This document shows positions 53,796 to 62,391 of a stretch of DNA of 64,000 nucleotides, piece by piece. Each line of letters opens with the position of its first letter. Position 1 is the stretch's first letter. The notes beneath the pieces are model-generated. The model was not told where the DNA came from. It saw nothing but the letters and a program-made list of their open reading frames with translations, and ran no database searches. Position numbers and translations under genes: made by a program. The DNA is from Bacteroides sp. (GTDB lineage Bacteria > Bacteroidota > Bacteroidia > Bacteroidales > Bacteroidaceae): contig JAJQAY010000039.1 of NCBI GenBank assembly GCA_021203515.1, forward strand, positions 51,917 through 115,916, given 5' to 3'.

Positions 53796-54674
53796 TTATT
53801 TTAGCGAGAACGATTGCGAGCCAATCAGTGTTCCGCCAGAGAAAATATCTACACGGTAGGCGCCTGCATAGAGATACTCTTCTACATCCCAGTAAACGGT
53901 CACGTTCTGTTCTTCACCGTTATATTCGATATACTTTTTGATGGAATATACCAAATCCCGGTTTTCGTAGGGGAAGGTATTGGAAGGGTCTTTAGTCAGC
54001 ACATCATTATCGGGCTTGGTGATACGTACATAGAGAGTGCGTTCACCCGTTTCCGCGGTGATATTCTTGACGATGGTAAAGTTGATTTTGAGTTTTACGA
54101 CATCCTTCACCTTTTTGGCCTCTTTGCCACGCTTGTTGGTTGCCTGCACCGTGATGGCCGCTGCATCCAGTTGGGCGGCGAGGGATACCTTCTTATTCAA
54201 CGTATTTTTCTCTTCGGAAAGGCTGCTGATTTGGCGGGAAGCATTATTGTACTTTCTCGTTACGTCGGCAATGACTTCCTTTTGGTGAGCAGTCAGTTTG
54301 TTCAGGGAGTCTATTTGGTTGATGTAGCCTACCATTACTTTACGCAGGGTAGACAATTCTTTTTTCAACCGGCGTATTTCTGTTGCGTTGCTGCTCTTTA
54401 CGGTGCGTAGCTCTTCCAGCAAGCGTTGTGTCTTCAGTTGCTCTTGCTCCAGTAGTACGGACAAGGAGTCGTTGGAAACAGAAACTTTCAGTTCGTCGTA
54501 CTGCTTGACAAAGTCAGTATACTGATTTTCAAGATCTTCTTTATCCAGCTGGAATTCCTGTACCAACTCTTTGTTGGTTTTCTTCTCGGAAATCAATAGA
54601 ACCGTTACACCTATTAACAATAGAAGCAAAAGGCTTCCAATAATAATCTGAGTCGTATATTTCTTATTATCCAT
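53796..54674 (-). CDS. Membrane-anchored coiled-coil protein of unknown function
   Basis: 292 residues, intact. One membrane helix (IIIGSLLLLLLIGVTVLLI, residues 10-28) is followed by a coiled coil (30-160) with heptads and Lys/Glu/Leu/Gln-rich composition, then a C-terminal beta domain (VKLKINFTIVKNITAETGERTLYVRITKPDNDVL ... EYLYAGAYRVDIFSGGTLIGSQSFSLK). The orientation is probably cytoplasm-in with the C-terminus outside. The beta domain resembles conserved Bacteroidetes proteins of no known role. It has a -7 match (CAAAAATA, 54733-54740) 58 bp upstream. Unlinked in function to mdh as far as I can see. Confidence 0.6.
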   Translation of the reverse strand: MDNKKYTTQIIIGSLLLLLLIGVTVLLISEKKTNKELVQEFQLDKEDLENQYTDFVKQYDELKVSVSNDSLSVLLEQEQLKTQRLLEELRTVKSSNATEIRRLKKELSTLRKVMVGYINQIDSLNKLTAHQKEVIADVTRKYNNASRQISSLSEEKNTLNKKVSLAAQLDAAAITVQATNKRGKEAKKVKDVVKLKINFTIVKNITAETGERTLYVRITKPDNDVLTKDPSNTFPYENRDLVYSIKKYIEYNGEEQNVTVYWDVEEYLYAGAYRVDIFSGGTLIGSQSFSLK

Positions 54675-54812
54675 TATTCCTGATTATCAATTTTTAATTC
54701 TTAATTTTTAATTTATTAAGTCTATTCCGCTGCAAAAATAATCATTAATCGCCAATCACTAATCACCCGTCACCTACAAAATGTGCATTTAACTAAAATT
54801 ATTACGGAAAAA

Positions 54813-54844
54813 TTTCCTTAATTAGAAATGTCGTTGTACTTTTG
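54813..54844 (+). promoter_or_regulatory. Promoter of mdh
   Basis: TACTTTTG at 54837-54844 matches TAnnTTTG, and TTTC at 54813-54816 with a 20-nt spacer is a near -33 box. The start codon is 45 bp downstream. Confidence 0.6.
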
Positions 54845-54889
54845 TGGCAACTTTAAAGAACACTTATAAACAAAAAAACTTTTAAAATT

Positions 54890-55831
54890 ATGTCAAAAGT
54901 AACCGTAGTAGGTGCAGGTAACGTAGGCGCTACATGCGCAAATGTGTTGGCCTTTAATGAAGTGGCTGACGAAGTGGTAATGCTGGACGTTAAAGAAGGC
55001 GTTTCAGAGGGTAAAGCAATGGATATGATGCAGACTGCTCAACTGTTGGGTTTCGACTCCACGCTTGTAGGTTGTACCAATGACTATGAAAAGACTGCAA
55101 ACTCTGATGTAGTTGTAATCACTTCCGGTATTCCCCGTAAGCCGGGTATGACTCGTGAAGAGTTGATTGGTGTGAATGCAGGTATCGTTAAGTCGGTTGC
55201 TGAAAATATTCTGAAATTCTCTCCGAATGCTATCTTGGTAGTTGTTTCCAATCCGATGGATACGATGACTTACCTTGCATTGAAGTCTCTGGGCTTGCCG
55301 AAGAACCGCGTTATCGGTATGGGTGGTGCTTTGGATAGCTCTCGTTTCAAATATTTCTTGTCTCAGGCTTTGGGCTGCAACGCTAACGAAGTAGAAGGTA
55401 TGGTTATCGGCGGTCACGGTGATACTACCATGATTCCTTTGGCTCGTCTGGCTACTTACAAGGGTCAGCCGGTTAGCAACTTGTTGAGTGCTGAAAAATT
55501 GCAGGAAGTAGTTGCTTCTACTATGGTAGGCGGTGCTACGCTGACTAAGTTGCTCGGTACTTCTGCATGGTATGCTCCGGGTGCTGCTGCATCTTATGTA
55601 GTAGAATCTATTATCCACAATCAGAAGAAGATGATCCCTTGTTCAGTATTGCTGGAAGGCGAATATGGCGAGTCAGACCTTTGCATCGGTGTTCCCGTAA
55701 TCCTCGGCAAGAACGGTATCGAGAAAATCGTTACCCTGGAACTGTCTGCTGATGAAAAAGAAAAATTGGCAGCAAGCGCTAAGGCTGTTCACGGAACGAA
55801 TGCAGCTCTGAAAGAAGTAGGTGCCCTCTAA
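54890..55831 (+). CDS. mdh: Malate dehydrogenase
   Basis: 313 residues, intact. VTVVGAGNVGATCANVLA is the NAD-binding turn. VVITSGIPRKPGMTREELIGVNAGI carries the mobile loop with the substrate-binding Arg of the malate-type (Arg in PGMTR), NPMDTMTYLALK the second Arg-contact region, and GGHGDTTMIPLARLA the catalytic His. This is the LDH-like MDH used by Bacteroidetes to convert oxaloacetate and malate in the reductive branch leading to succinate and propionate. Single gene with its own promoter and terminator. Confidence 0.95.
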   Translation: MSKVTVVGAGNVGATCANVLAFNEVADEVVMLDVKEGVSEGKAMDMMQTAQLLGFDSTLVGCTNDYEKTANSDVVVITSGIPRKPGMTREELIGVNAGIVKSVAENILKFSPNAILVVVSNPMDTMTYLALKSLGLPKNRVIGMGGALDSSRFKYFLSQALGCNANEVEGMVIGGHGDTTMIPLARLATYKGQPVSNLLSAEKLQEVVASTMVGGATLTKLLGTSAWYAPGAAASYVVESIIHNQKKMIPCSVLLEGEYGESDLCIGVPVILGKNGIEKIVTLELSADEKEKLAASAKAVHGTNAALKEVGAL

Positions 55832-55858
55832 TTTGAGGAATGCTTGAAAAAATAAGTA

Positions 55859-55902
55859 AACCTCACGGTCTTTTTCCTAAAAAAAAGGTCGTGAGGTTTT
55901 TT
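55859..55902 (+). terminator. Intrinsic terminator after mdh
   Basis: AACCTCACG / CGTGAGGTT forms the base of a stem (55859-55867, 55890-55898), extended by pairing of T and A runs and followed by six T. It lies 28 bp after the mdh stop. Confidence 0.85.
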
Positions 55903-55909
55903 CATTTCA

Positions 55910-56070
55910 CCACAGATTACACAGATTAACACAGATTAAAGAGAAAAAATGAAGGAAATGCAGATGAACATAAATTCATGCAGATTTATATGGTAGAGAT
56001 TTCTTTGCGAAAATCTGTGTTCATCTGCGTTTTAATAAAAATAATCTGTGTTAATCCGTGTAATCTGCGG
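55910..56070. repeat. Long imperfect inverted repeat of CACAGATTA-type units
   Basis: CCACAGATTACACAGATTAA (from 55910) pairs with TTAATCCGTGTAATCTGCGG (56051-56070). Inside, GCAGATGAACAT pairs with TGTTCATCTGC. The element is about 160 bp, carries no gene and sits directly before the S41 protease start, so it is in or next to its leader. Such CACAGATT repeats are widespread intergenic elements in many bacteria; the origin is not known to me. Confidence 0.6.
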
Positions 56071-56091
56071 GAACTTAAAAATAATAATATT

Positions 56092-59000
56092 ATGAAGAAA
56101 CTATTACTAGGTGTAGCCGCCCTCTATCTGGCAGGCTTTGCTTCAGCACAAGACTCTCCGCTTTGGATGCGTCATTGTGCCATTTCTCCTGATGGAAGTG
56201 CCATCGCTTTTACTTATAAAGGAGATATTTATACAGTACCCGTCAGTGGCGGACGCGCCATGCAAATCACTACCAACCCTGCTTATGGCACCACCTCGGT
56301 GTGGAGTCCAGACAGCAAGCAAATTGCTTTTGCTTCCGACCGCATGGGCAGTATGGACGTTTATCTGGTTTCCCGGGAAGGTGGCGAACCGCGTCGCCTG
56401 ACGACCCATTCGGGCAGCGAAACACCCGTAGCTTTCAGTGATGCCGGACACATCTTGTTCTCTGCCGACATAATGCCTTCTGCCGAAACGGTTATCTTTC
56501 CCTCTAACGGACAGTTTCGCCAGGTGTATCAGGTATCTGTAGAAGGCGGACGCCCCATGCTGTTCTCATCCATGTCGATGGAGTGTATTTCTATCAACAA
56601 GGAGGGCGCGATGCTTTATCAGGATAAGAAAGGTTATGAAGACTACTGGCGCAAACATCATGTTTCGCCCATTGCCCGCGACATCTGGATGTACACTCCG
56701 GGCAAGACTCCGGCCTATCAGCAACAGACCACCTTTGGCGGTGAAGACCGCGAACCGGTATGGGCTCCCGACGGAAAGTCTTTCTATTATCTGAGCGAGG
56801 AGAACGGAACCTTTAATGTTTTCCAACGTACTCCGGGTACATCTACAGCTACTCAGATTACCCACCACACCAAACAACCGGTGCGCTTCCTCAGTATGGC
56901 TGCCGACGGCAAACTTTGCTATGGCTTCGATGGTGAGATTTATACCCTGACACCCGGCGGGCAACCGCAAAAGGTGGCTGTCAGCATTCTTTCCGATAAG
57001 AATGATAAAGACCTTATCCGCCAGATTAAGGGCAGCGGGGCTACGGAACTGGCTTTGTCACCCGACGGCAAAGAGGTTGCTTTCATTCTGCGCGGGGACG
57101 TGTATGTTACTTCGGTCGAGTATAAGACAACGAAGCAAATCACGAATACTCCTTGCCAGGAACGCGATGTAGATTTTGCTCCCGATGGACGTACTTTGGT
57201 GTATTCTTCCGAGCGCAACGGACTTTGGCAGCTTTATACTTCCACCATTATCCGTAAAGAGGAAAAAAAGTTTGCCTATGCCACGGAGTTGAAGGAAGAG
57301 CGTCTGACTAATTCGGACGTAGCCTCTTTCCAACCGCAATATAGTCCTGACGGCAAGGAAATAGCATTCCTCGAAAACCGTACTGCTATCCGTGTCATCA
57401 ATCTGAAGACAAAAGCTGTGTGCACGGTGATGGATGCCAAATATCAGTATTCCTACTCCGATGGCGACCAATGGCTCCAGTGGAGCCCTGACAGCAGATG
57501 GATACTATCCGACTTTATCGGCATCGGTGGTTGGAACAACAAAGATGTTGTCCTGCTGAATGCCGACGGAAAAGGCGAAATGGTGAACCTCACCGAAAGC
57601 GGCTATTCCGATGGCAATGCCAGATGGGCGTTGGGCGGTAAGGCGATGATTTGGAACAGTGACCGTGCCGGCTATCGCAGCCACGGTAGCTGGGGTGCCG
57701 AAGACGATACTTACATCATGTTCTTCGATGCCGAAGCTTACGACCGCTTCCTGATGAGCAAAGAGGATTTAGCTCTGCTGGAAGAGGCGGAGAAAGCCGA
57801 AAAAGCAGAGAAGGAAAAGGCGGAAAAGAAGAAAGACGACAAGAAGGACGTCAAGAAAAAAGATGCCAAGAAAGACGATAAGAAAGAGAATGCCGAAAAA
57901 GACAAAAAGGTGGAACCGCTGAAGTTCGACCTGGCAACTGTTTCGACCGTATTGTCCGTCTGACCGTGAACTCTTCCCACATGGCGGATGCCGTGCTTAC
58001 TCCGAAAGGGGATGCTCTCTATTATCTGGCCGCTTTTGAAGGCGGTTATGACTTATGGAAGCATGACCTGAAGGAAAATACAACAAAAATCATCTTGAAA
58101 GGCGTTGGCGGCGGTATGTTGCAACCCGATAAGGATGGAAAGAATATCTTCCTTTGTAGTGGCGGAGGAATGAAGAAAATAGAGGTAGAAGGCGGCAAAA
58201 CAACTCCGATTGAATTCGAGGCTTTCTTCGATTATCGTCCTTATGGCGAACGTGCTTATATCTTCGATCACGTATGGCAGCAAGTCGATGATAAATTCTA
58301 TGTGCCTGATTTGCAGGGCACTGACTGGACCGGTTACAAAACTACCTACAAACGTTTCTTGCCGTATATCAACAACAACTATGACTTCACCGAAATGTTG
58401 AGCGAAATGCTGGGTGAGCTGAACGGTTCTCATACCGGTGCCCGCTATTATGCTTCCGGTGCTGCGTTGTCTACGGCTGCTCTGGGTGTATTCTATGATG
58501 ATACTTATACTGGCGACGGACTGAAAATCAAGGAAATCATCGCCCAAAGTCCGTTGACTAAGAAGAAGACCGATGTAAAAGCGGGCTGCATCATCGAAAA
58601 GATAGACGGTACGGTCATCAAAGCGGGTGCAGACTATTTCCCGTTGCTTGCGGGCAAGACAAACCGTAAGGTAGTCCTTTCCGTTTATAATCCTGATACG
58701 AAAAAGCGTTTTGAAGAAACGATAAAGCCCATATCTTATGGAGCGCAAAGCGAACTTCTTTATAAGCGTTGGGTGGAGAACTGCCGCAAGAAAGTGGAAG
58801 AACTCTCCGGTGGCCGCCTCGGCTATGTTCATATCAAGGGAATGGATAGCCAGAGCTTCCGCAAGATGTATTCCGAGTTGTTGGGTCGTTACCGCAATAA
58901 GGAAGCGGTAGTTGTAGACGTTCGTCATAATGGTGGCGGATGGTTGCACGACGACGTGGTGACACTGCTCAGCGGCAAAGAATACGAACGTTTTGTTCCG

Positions 59001-59375
59001 CGCGGACAATATATCGGCAGCGATCCTTTCAATAAGTGGTTGAAACCGTCTTGTATGTTGGTTTGCGAAGATAACTACAGTAATGCTCACGGCACTCCTT
59101 ACGTGTATAAGACGTTGGGTGTAGGCAAGTTGGTAGGTGCTCCCGTTGCCGGAACTATGACCGCTGTTTGGTGGGAACGTCAGATCGACCCGAGCATCGT
59201 ATTCGGTATTCCGCAAGTAGGTTGTATGGATATGCAAGGCAATTATCTGGAAAACCATACATTGCAGCCCGATATTCTGGTTTACAATGCACCGGAAGAT
59301 GCGCTGAAAGGCGGAGATACGCAACTTAAAGCTGCGGTGGAACATCTGTTGAAGCAGTTGCCGCAGAAGAAATAA
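56092..59375 (+). CDS. Tricorn-like S41 peptidase with PD40 propeller and PDZ domain (one frameshift)
   Basis: The signal peptide is MKKLLLGVAALYLAGFASAQ. The first ~590 residues are PD40 propeller blades (CAISPDGSAIAFTYKGDIY; WSPDSKQIAFASDRMG; YSPDGKEIAFLENR). A Lys/Glu/Asp linker of about 50 residues (57,770-57,920) follows. The frame then breaks near 57,940. The rest has the tricorn C1 region (FDHVWQQVDDKFYVPDLQGTDW), a PDZ-like segment and the S41 protease core, with the catalytic Ser in EDNYSNAHGTP. Repaired length is about 1,094 residues. Role: periplasmic peptide degradation. The start at 56092 is preferred since it opens the signal peptide. Confidence 0.8.
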
Positions 59376-59403
59376 AAGCTTAAGCGGCAAGGCAAATAAA
59401 TAA

Positions 59404-59448
59404 GAATACCCTATCAAACAGCAGAAAAAATTGTTTGATAGGGTATTC
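59404..59448. terminator. Hairpin between convergent S41 and ATPase genes
   Basis: GAATACCCTATCAAACA (59404-59420) and its exact complement (59432-59448) form a 17-bp stem with an 11-nt loop. T-runs are short, but its place between two convergent stops suggests a shared transcript end. Confidence 0.7.
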
Positions 59449-59465
59449 CTAATTGATGGCTAAAG

Positions 59466-61112
59466 CTAAAGTTGCTGTAATAATTCTATTTCATTATACT
59501 TTTCATATCGTTTTAATAATGATATAAATTTCTCATCATTCTTGAATTTACCGTAGATTTCAGGAACTTGTTTTATAGTATATTCTAAATCCAGTCCTTT
59601 GTCAAGGGCAATATCGATATTTAGATAAAACTGTGGAATATCATTTTGCTCGGCTTTAATCTCTGCTAAGGTAGAATAATACATACTTTCCTCTTTATCC
59701 AATTCTAAAGCTTGATAAATATTTTTTAAGGCTTCATCATAATTTCCTCTCATGCGCTCGTATACAGCAATTAAGTTGTAAATATCTCCCATGTTATAAC
59801 TGCTGTTTTTCAATAGTTCGATAGTGTTGGCTATTTCTTCTGAAGAAGTATTCTTTTTCATTATGAGCGTTTGGCAATATATAAAAAGGTAGTTCGGTGA
59901 AACTGTTCTAAAAGGATAGATAACATCATAAGCTTCATTGTATCTTCCCATTACACATAAAATCTCTGACTTTTTGAGAAAATAAGAAGTTCTATGATAT
60001 TTCACCGAATCAATAGCTTTTTCTATCTGTATAAGGGCTTCACTTGTTTTCCCGATAATTAACAGATTGGTAGCATATAAATATTGCACTTCACTATCGT
60101 TCGGATATTTTTTCTCAGCTTCTTCAAGCAATTCAAAAACCATAGTTTTTCCGGTGGCTTGTCTTATTCTGCATAGTAATCGCCCTCTTGCTTTTTCTTC
60201 ATTGAACTTTTGAATTTCTTTTTGAGTTAAGTCCTTGGCTGTTATGCGTTCAAACAACTCCATATATTCATTGGCTGTCGTATCCGGCGTACTTCTTATT
60301 TCCTTCTCGTATCCCAATTTGAAACATTCATTATATTCCATTTCTCTATTGGAATGAATGACTACGGGAACTGCGTTCAACGGTTCTCCTGAAGGATAAG
60401 ATAAATCCGAAAATTGGAATTGAAATCTTCTCCGTATATTTTCCTCTAATAATTTTTCTTCCGGGGTAGTGGGAGAAGGTATTCTTGTCAGAGAAAGAAT
60501 AATATCTTTCTTCTGCTCCAACAACGCATTCTCTTTATTTAGAATACTGCGTACAATCCGTTGGCAGCCCTCTATATTCTCCTTATTGTTGGCAGAAAGT
60601 ATCACGACCTGGTCTGCAAGAAGTGATAAGGTAAGGTTGGATATATCCGTGATGCCGGTTCGGGTATCTATTAAAAAATAGTCGGGAGCCAGTTCTTTCT
60701 CAATCTTTTGTTTCATATCCAAAAAGAAAGGTACTCCTAGAGCTTGTTCCCCATAAAACAGCTCAAACCAGTTTATGGATGACAGTTTTCTCCAGTAGTC
60801 AGAAGAATTGGGATTGCCGGCAGGTATCAGAAACATGGGGCGAGTGGTGTTATGCATTGATTTGCCATATTCTTTTATGCTGGGAGGTATTTGGTGATTT
60901 TTATGAAATTCATATAGATAATCAACAATTCCTTTATTCAAGGATTTCCCTTTGCTAAAGTCAGCGAATTTGCAATGTAGTCCTGGAGCTTCCAAGTCAA
61001 AATCCAGCATGACAACCTTTTTCCCAAAGTCTGCAAGCCTCATGGCAATGTTCGATAAGGCTAGTGTTCTGCCTACTCCTCCTTTATACGAATAAAAAGC
61101 AATAGTCTTCAT
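59466..61112 (-). CDS. KGGVGR-variant MinD/ParA-like ATPase with C-terminal TPRs
   Basis: 548 residues, intact. MKTIAFYSYKGGVGRTLAL carries a deviant Walker A: signature Lys10 is kept but the usual second Lys is Arg15. VVMLDFDLEAPGLH (Walker A') and DYFLIDTRTGITDIS (Walker B) follow, all in about 1-260. Residues about 310-545 are TPR-like helical repeats (EVQYLYATNLLIIGKTSEALIQIEKAI; DIYNLIAVYERMRGNYDEALKNIYQAL). KGGVGR ATPases are known from bacterial conflict and signalling gene sets, usually as regulatory NTPase switches. It is the third gene of the module; its ATG overlaps the XRE stop by 1 nt (TAATG). No membrane segment is seen. A role in sensing or effector control is inference. Confidence 0.75.
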   Translation of the reverse strand: MKTIAFYSYKGGVGRTLALSNIAMRLADFGKKVVMLDFDLEAPGLHCKFADFSKGKSLNKGIVDYLYEFHKNHQIPPSIKEYGKSMHNTTRPMFLIPAGNPNSSDYWRKLSSINWFELFYGEQALGVPFFLDMKQKIEKELAPDYFLIDTRTGITDISNLTLSLLADQVVILSANNKENIEGCQRIVRSILNKENALLEQKKDIILSLTRIPSPTTPEEKLLEENIRRRFQFQFSDLSYPSGEPLNAVPVVIHSNREMEYNECFKLGYEKEIRSTPDTTANEYMELFERITAKDLTQKEIQKFNEEKARGRLLCRIRQATGKTMVFELLEEAEKKYPNDSEVQYLYATNLLIIGKTSEALIQIEKAIDSVKYHRTSYFLKKSEILCVMGRYNEAYDVIYPFRTVSPNYLFIYCQTLIMKKNTSSEEIANTIELLKNSSYNMGDIYNLIAVYERMRGNYDEALKNIYQALELDKEESMYYSTLAEIKAEQNDIPQFYLNIDIALDKGLDLEYTIKQVPEIYGKFKNDEKFISLLKRYEKYNEIELLQQL

Positions 61113-61639
61113 TATACTATCTCCTCTATACTTAATAATGATCTTCTTTCTTTGACTTTTCTGTTGATTTCCAATTGCTCCGGGCTGAAATAGTCATTTA
61201 TTTGCTGCTTGTTGAAATCTTTCCTTAGAATAATTTGCACTTCCAAAACATCCAATAATTGCAATATCCTTTCAAAACTGGCACTTAGATAATCATTCTG
61301 TTCATATCTCTGTATCTGCTGTTCCTGGATATACATGTTTTTGGCAAGCTCCTTCTGGCTGATACCTGAAGCTATTCTGAAGCTGATAATCGCTTTGTTC
61401 ATATCATCTTTTAGAGAGTCGAAAGTCAGGGAAGCTAGTTGTTCGGAAGTTAGTCTTTCATATTCATCCATTATATTTTGTAACTTCTTAGCTCCCTTTT
61501 TGAAGGTACTCAATTGTAATTTCAATTGTATATCTTCAGGCCTTTGCTTTAGTATTTGTTCCGTGTCGGCAATATCTTCTAACAAACTTTGAAGCTGTTT
61601 CAGAGTTGCAGTATACTGTTTTTTATTTCTTATTACCAT
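61112..61639 (-). CDS. XRE-family HTH regulator with N-terminal coiled coil
   Basis: 175 residues, intact. Residues 1-75 are helical and Gln/Leu/Lys-rich (TLKQLQSLLEDIADTEQILKQ...). IISFRIASGISQKELAKNMYIQEQQIQRYEQNDYLSASFERILQLLDVL is a Cro/C1-type HTH. The C-terminal ~40 residues (FSPEQLEINRKVKERRSLL) are charged. The architecture resembles HigA-like antitoxin regulators. It is 4 bp after the nucleotidyltransferase stop. It is the natural candidate for binding the palindrome at 62108-62123, and could also neutralise the nucleotidyltransferase. Both are inference from the gene order. Confidence 0.8.
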   Translation of the reverse strand: MVIRNKKQYTATLKQLQSLLEDIADTEQILKQRPEDIQLKLQLSTFKKGAKKLQNIMDEYERLTSEQLASLTFDSLKDDMNKAIISFRIASGISQKELAKNMYIQEQQIQRYEQNDYLSASFERILQLLDVLEVQIILRKDFNKQQINDYFSPEQLEINRKVKERRSLLSIEEIV

Positions 61640-61643
61640 AGCT

Positions 61644-62081
61644 TCACAATTTTAATTTTATAATTCCTTTTTTCTCGTCTCTGTCTTTTACAGTCTGAAA
61701 GTAATCTAATATCGTTAGCCCATGATTGAAAGGTGCTTTAGTAAAGGCAGGGTAGATTTCTCCACCAAAGTCTTCCTTTTGAGTTTCAGAGTCGCTGTTT
61801 AGTGAAGATTGTTCAACCGCCCTCAGCACGGCTTCCCTGTCTGTAGCTGTAGTGTCCCAACACGCATCATAATCTGATGGGGATATTTTACTACTAACGA
61901 AACTTCCATCTATATATAGTATATCGCACTGAAGAAGTTTACAGTATGCGATAAGGTTTTTCATACCAGCAAGTAGTTTCTGACGTTTTTTGCTGAATCC
62001 TAGTCTCTTTTCTATTTCCGTGAAAGAGGTTTCATAAATGCCTTCTTTAAGGAAGCCGTTTGGTTCGAATTCAGGAATCAT
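61644..62081 (-). CDS. DUF6932-like minimal nucleotidyltransferase-fold protein
   Basis: 145 residues, intact. ILYIDGSFVSSKISPSDYDACWD has the GS-x9-D-x-D pattern of the polymerase-beta-like nucleotidyltransferase active site; the third acidic residue is not obvious. The N-terminus (FLKEGIYETSFTEIEKRLGFSKKRQKLL) and layout resemble the DUF6932 family, named here from memory. Such small proteins act in toxin-antitoxin-like sets by transferring nucleotides to tRNA or proteins, but the target here is unknown. It is the first gene of the module, 19 bp behind its -7 element, implying a very short leader. Confidence 0.65.
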   Translation of the reverse strand: MIPEFEPNGFLKEGIYETSFTEIEKRLGFSKKRQKLLAGMKNLIAYCKLLQCDILYIDGSFVSSKISPSDYDACWDTTATDREAVLRAVEQSSLNSDSETQKEDFGGEIYPAFTKAPFNHGLTILDYFQTVKDRDEKKGIIKLKL

Positions 62082-62100
62082 AAATTAATGTGTTATTTGG

Positions 62101-62131
62101 CAAATATACAACAAATTTGTTGTGTAACAAG
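62101..62131 (-). promoter_or_regulatory. Promoter and 16-bp palindromic operator of the NTase-XRE-ATPase module
   Basis: CAAATATA (62101-62108) is TATATTTG on the minus strand, a perfect -7 element. CAAG (62128-62131) with a 19-nt spacer gives CTTG, a near -33 box. Between them lies ACAACAAATTTGTTGT (62108-62123), a perfect 16-bp palindrome touching the -7 element. A protein bound there would block the polymerase. Autoregulation by the XRE protein is the simplest reading. Confidence 0.65.
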
Positions 62132-62391
62132 TGGATTGGTTATTTTTCTATGTTTTTTATAATTTCTCCCTACCTGCTCCTTCTTTGCTCTTTGTTTTCT
62201 TTCTTTGCAGGTGCTTTTTCGGAGTAGATAAAGAGCTGGTAAAGAGCAAAGCGTACCAATACCTGACTCTGAATGTTGATATTATGAATTACAATGTAGA
62301 GGCTGTTGAGAGCGATGTAATGTATTATTGTGTTTAATAAACAGAGAAGTAATATGCTTTAAATCAGTTGGGTGTGCGACGTTTGAGAGGT
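62132..62391. other. Intergenic region between module promoter and capsule switch
   Basis: A 68-codon open frame on the plus strand (62131-62337) has no signal, motif or start context that I trust. CTTTGCTCTTT and AAAGAGCAAAG (near 62184 and 62247) could pair across about 50 nt, but no typical terminator is visible on the minus strand between the capsule switch and the module. Confidence 0.4.

Noticed and set aside
58053..59417. 454-codon minus-strand open frame
   Set aside because: Antisense of the S41 protease core, which carries the catalytic serine motif on the plus strand.
62131..62337. 68-codon plus-strand open frame as a gene
   Set aside because: No start context, signal peptide or family motif; the N-terminal half is a low-complexity Phe/Leu/Cys translation of T-rich DNA.
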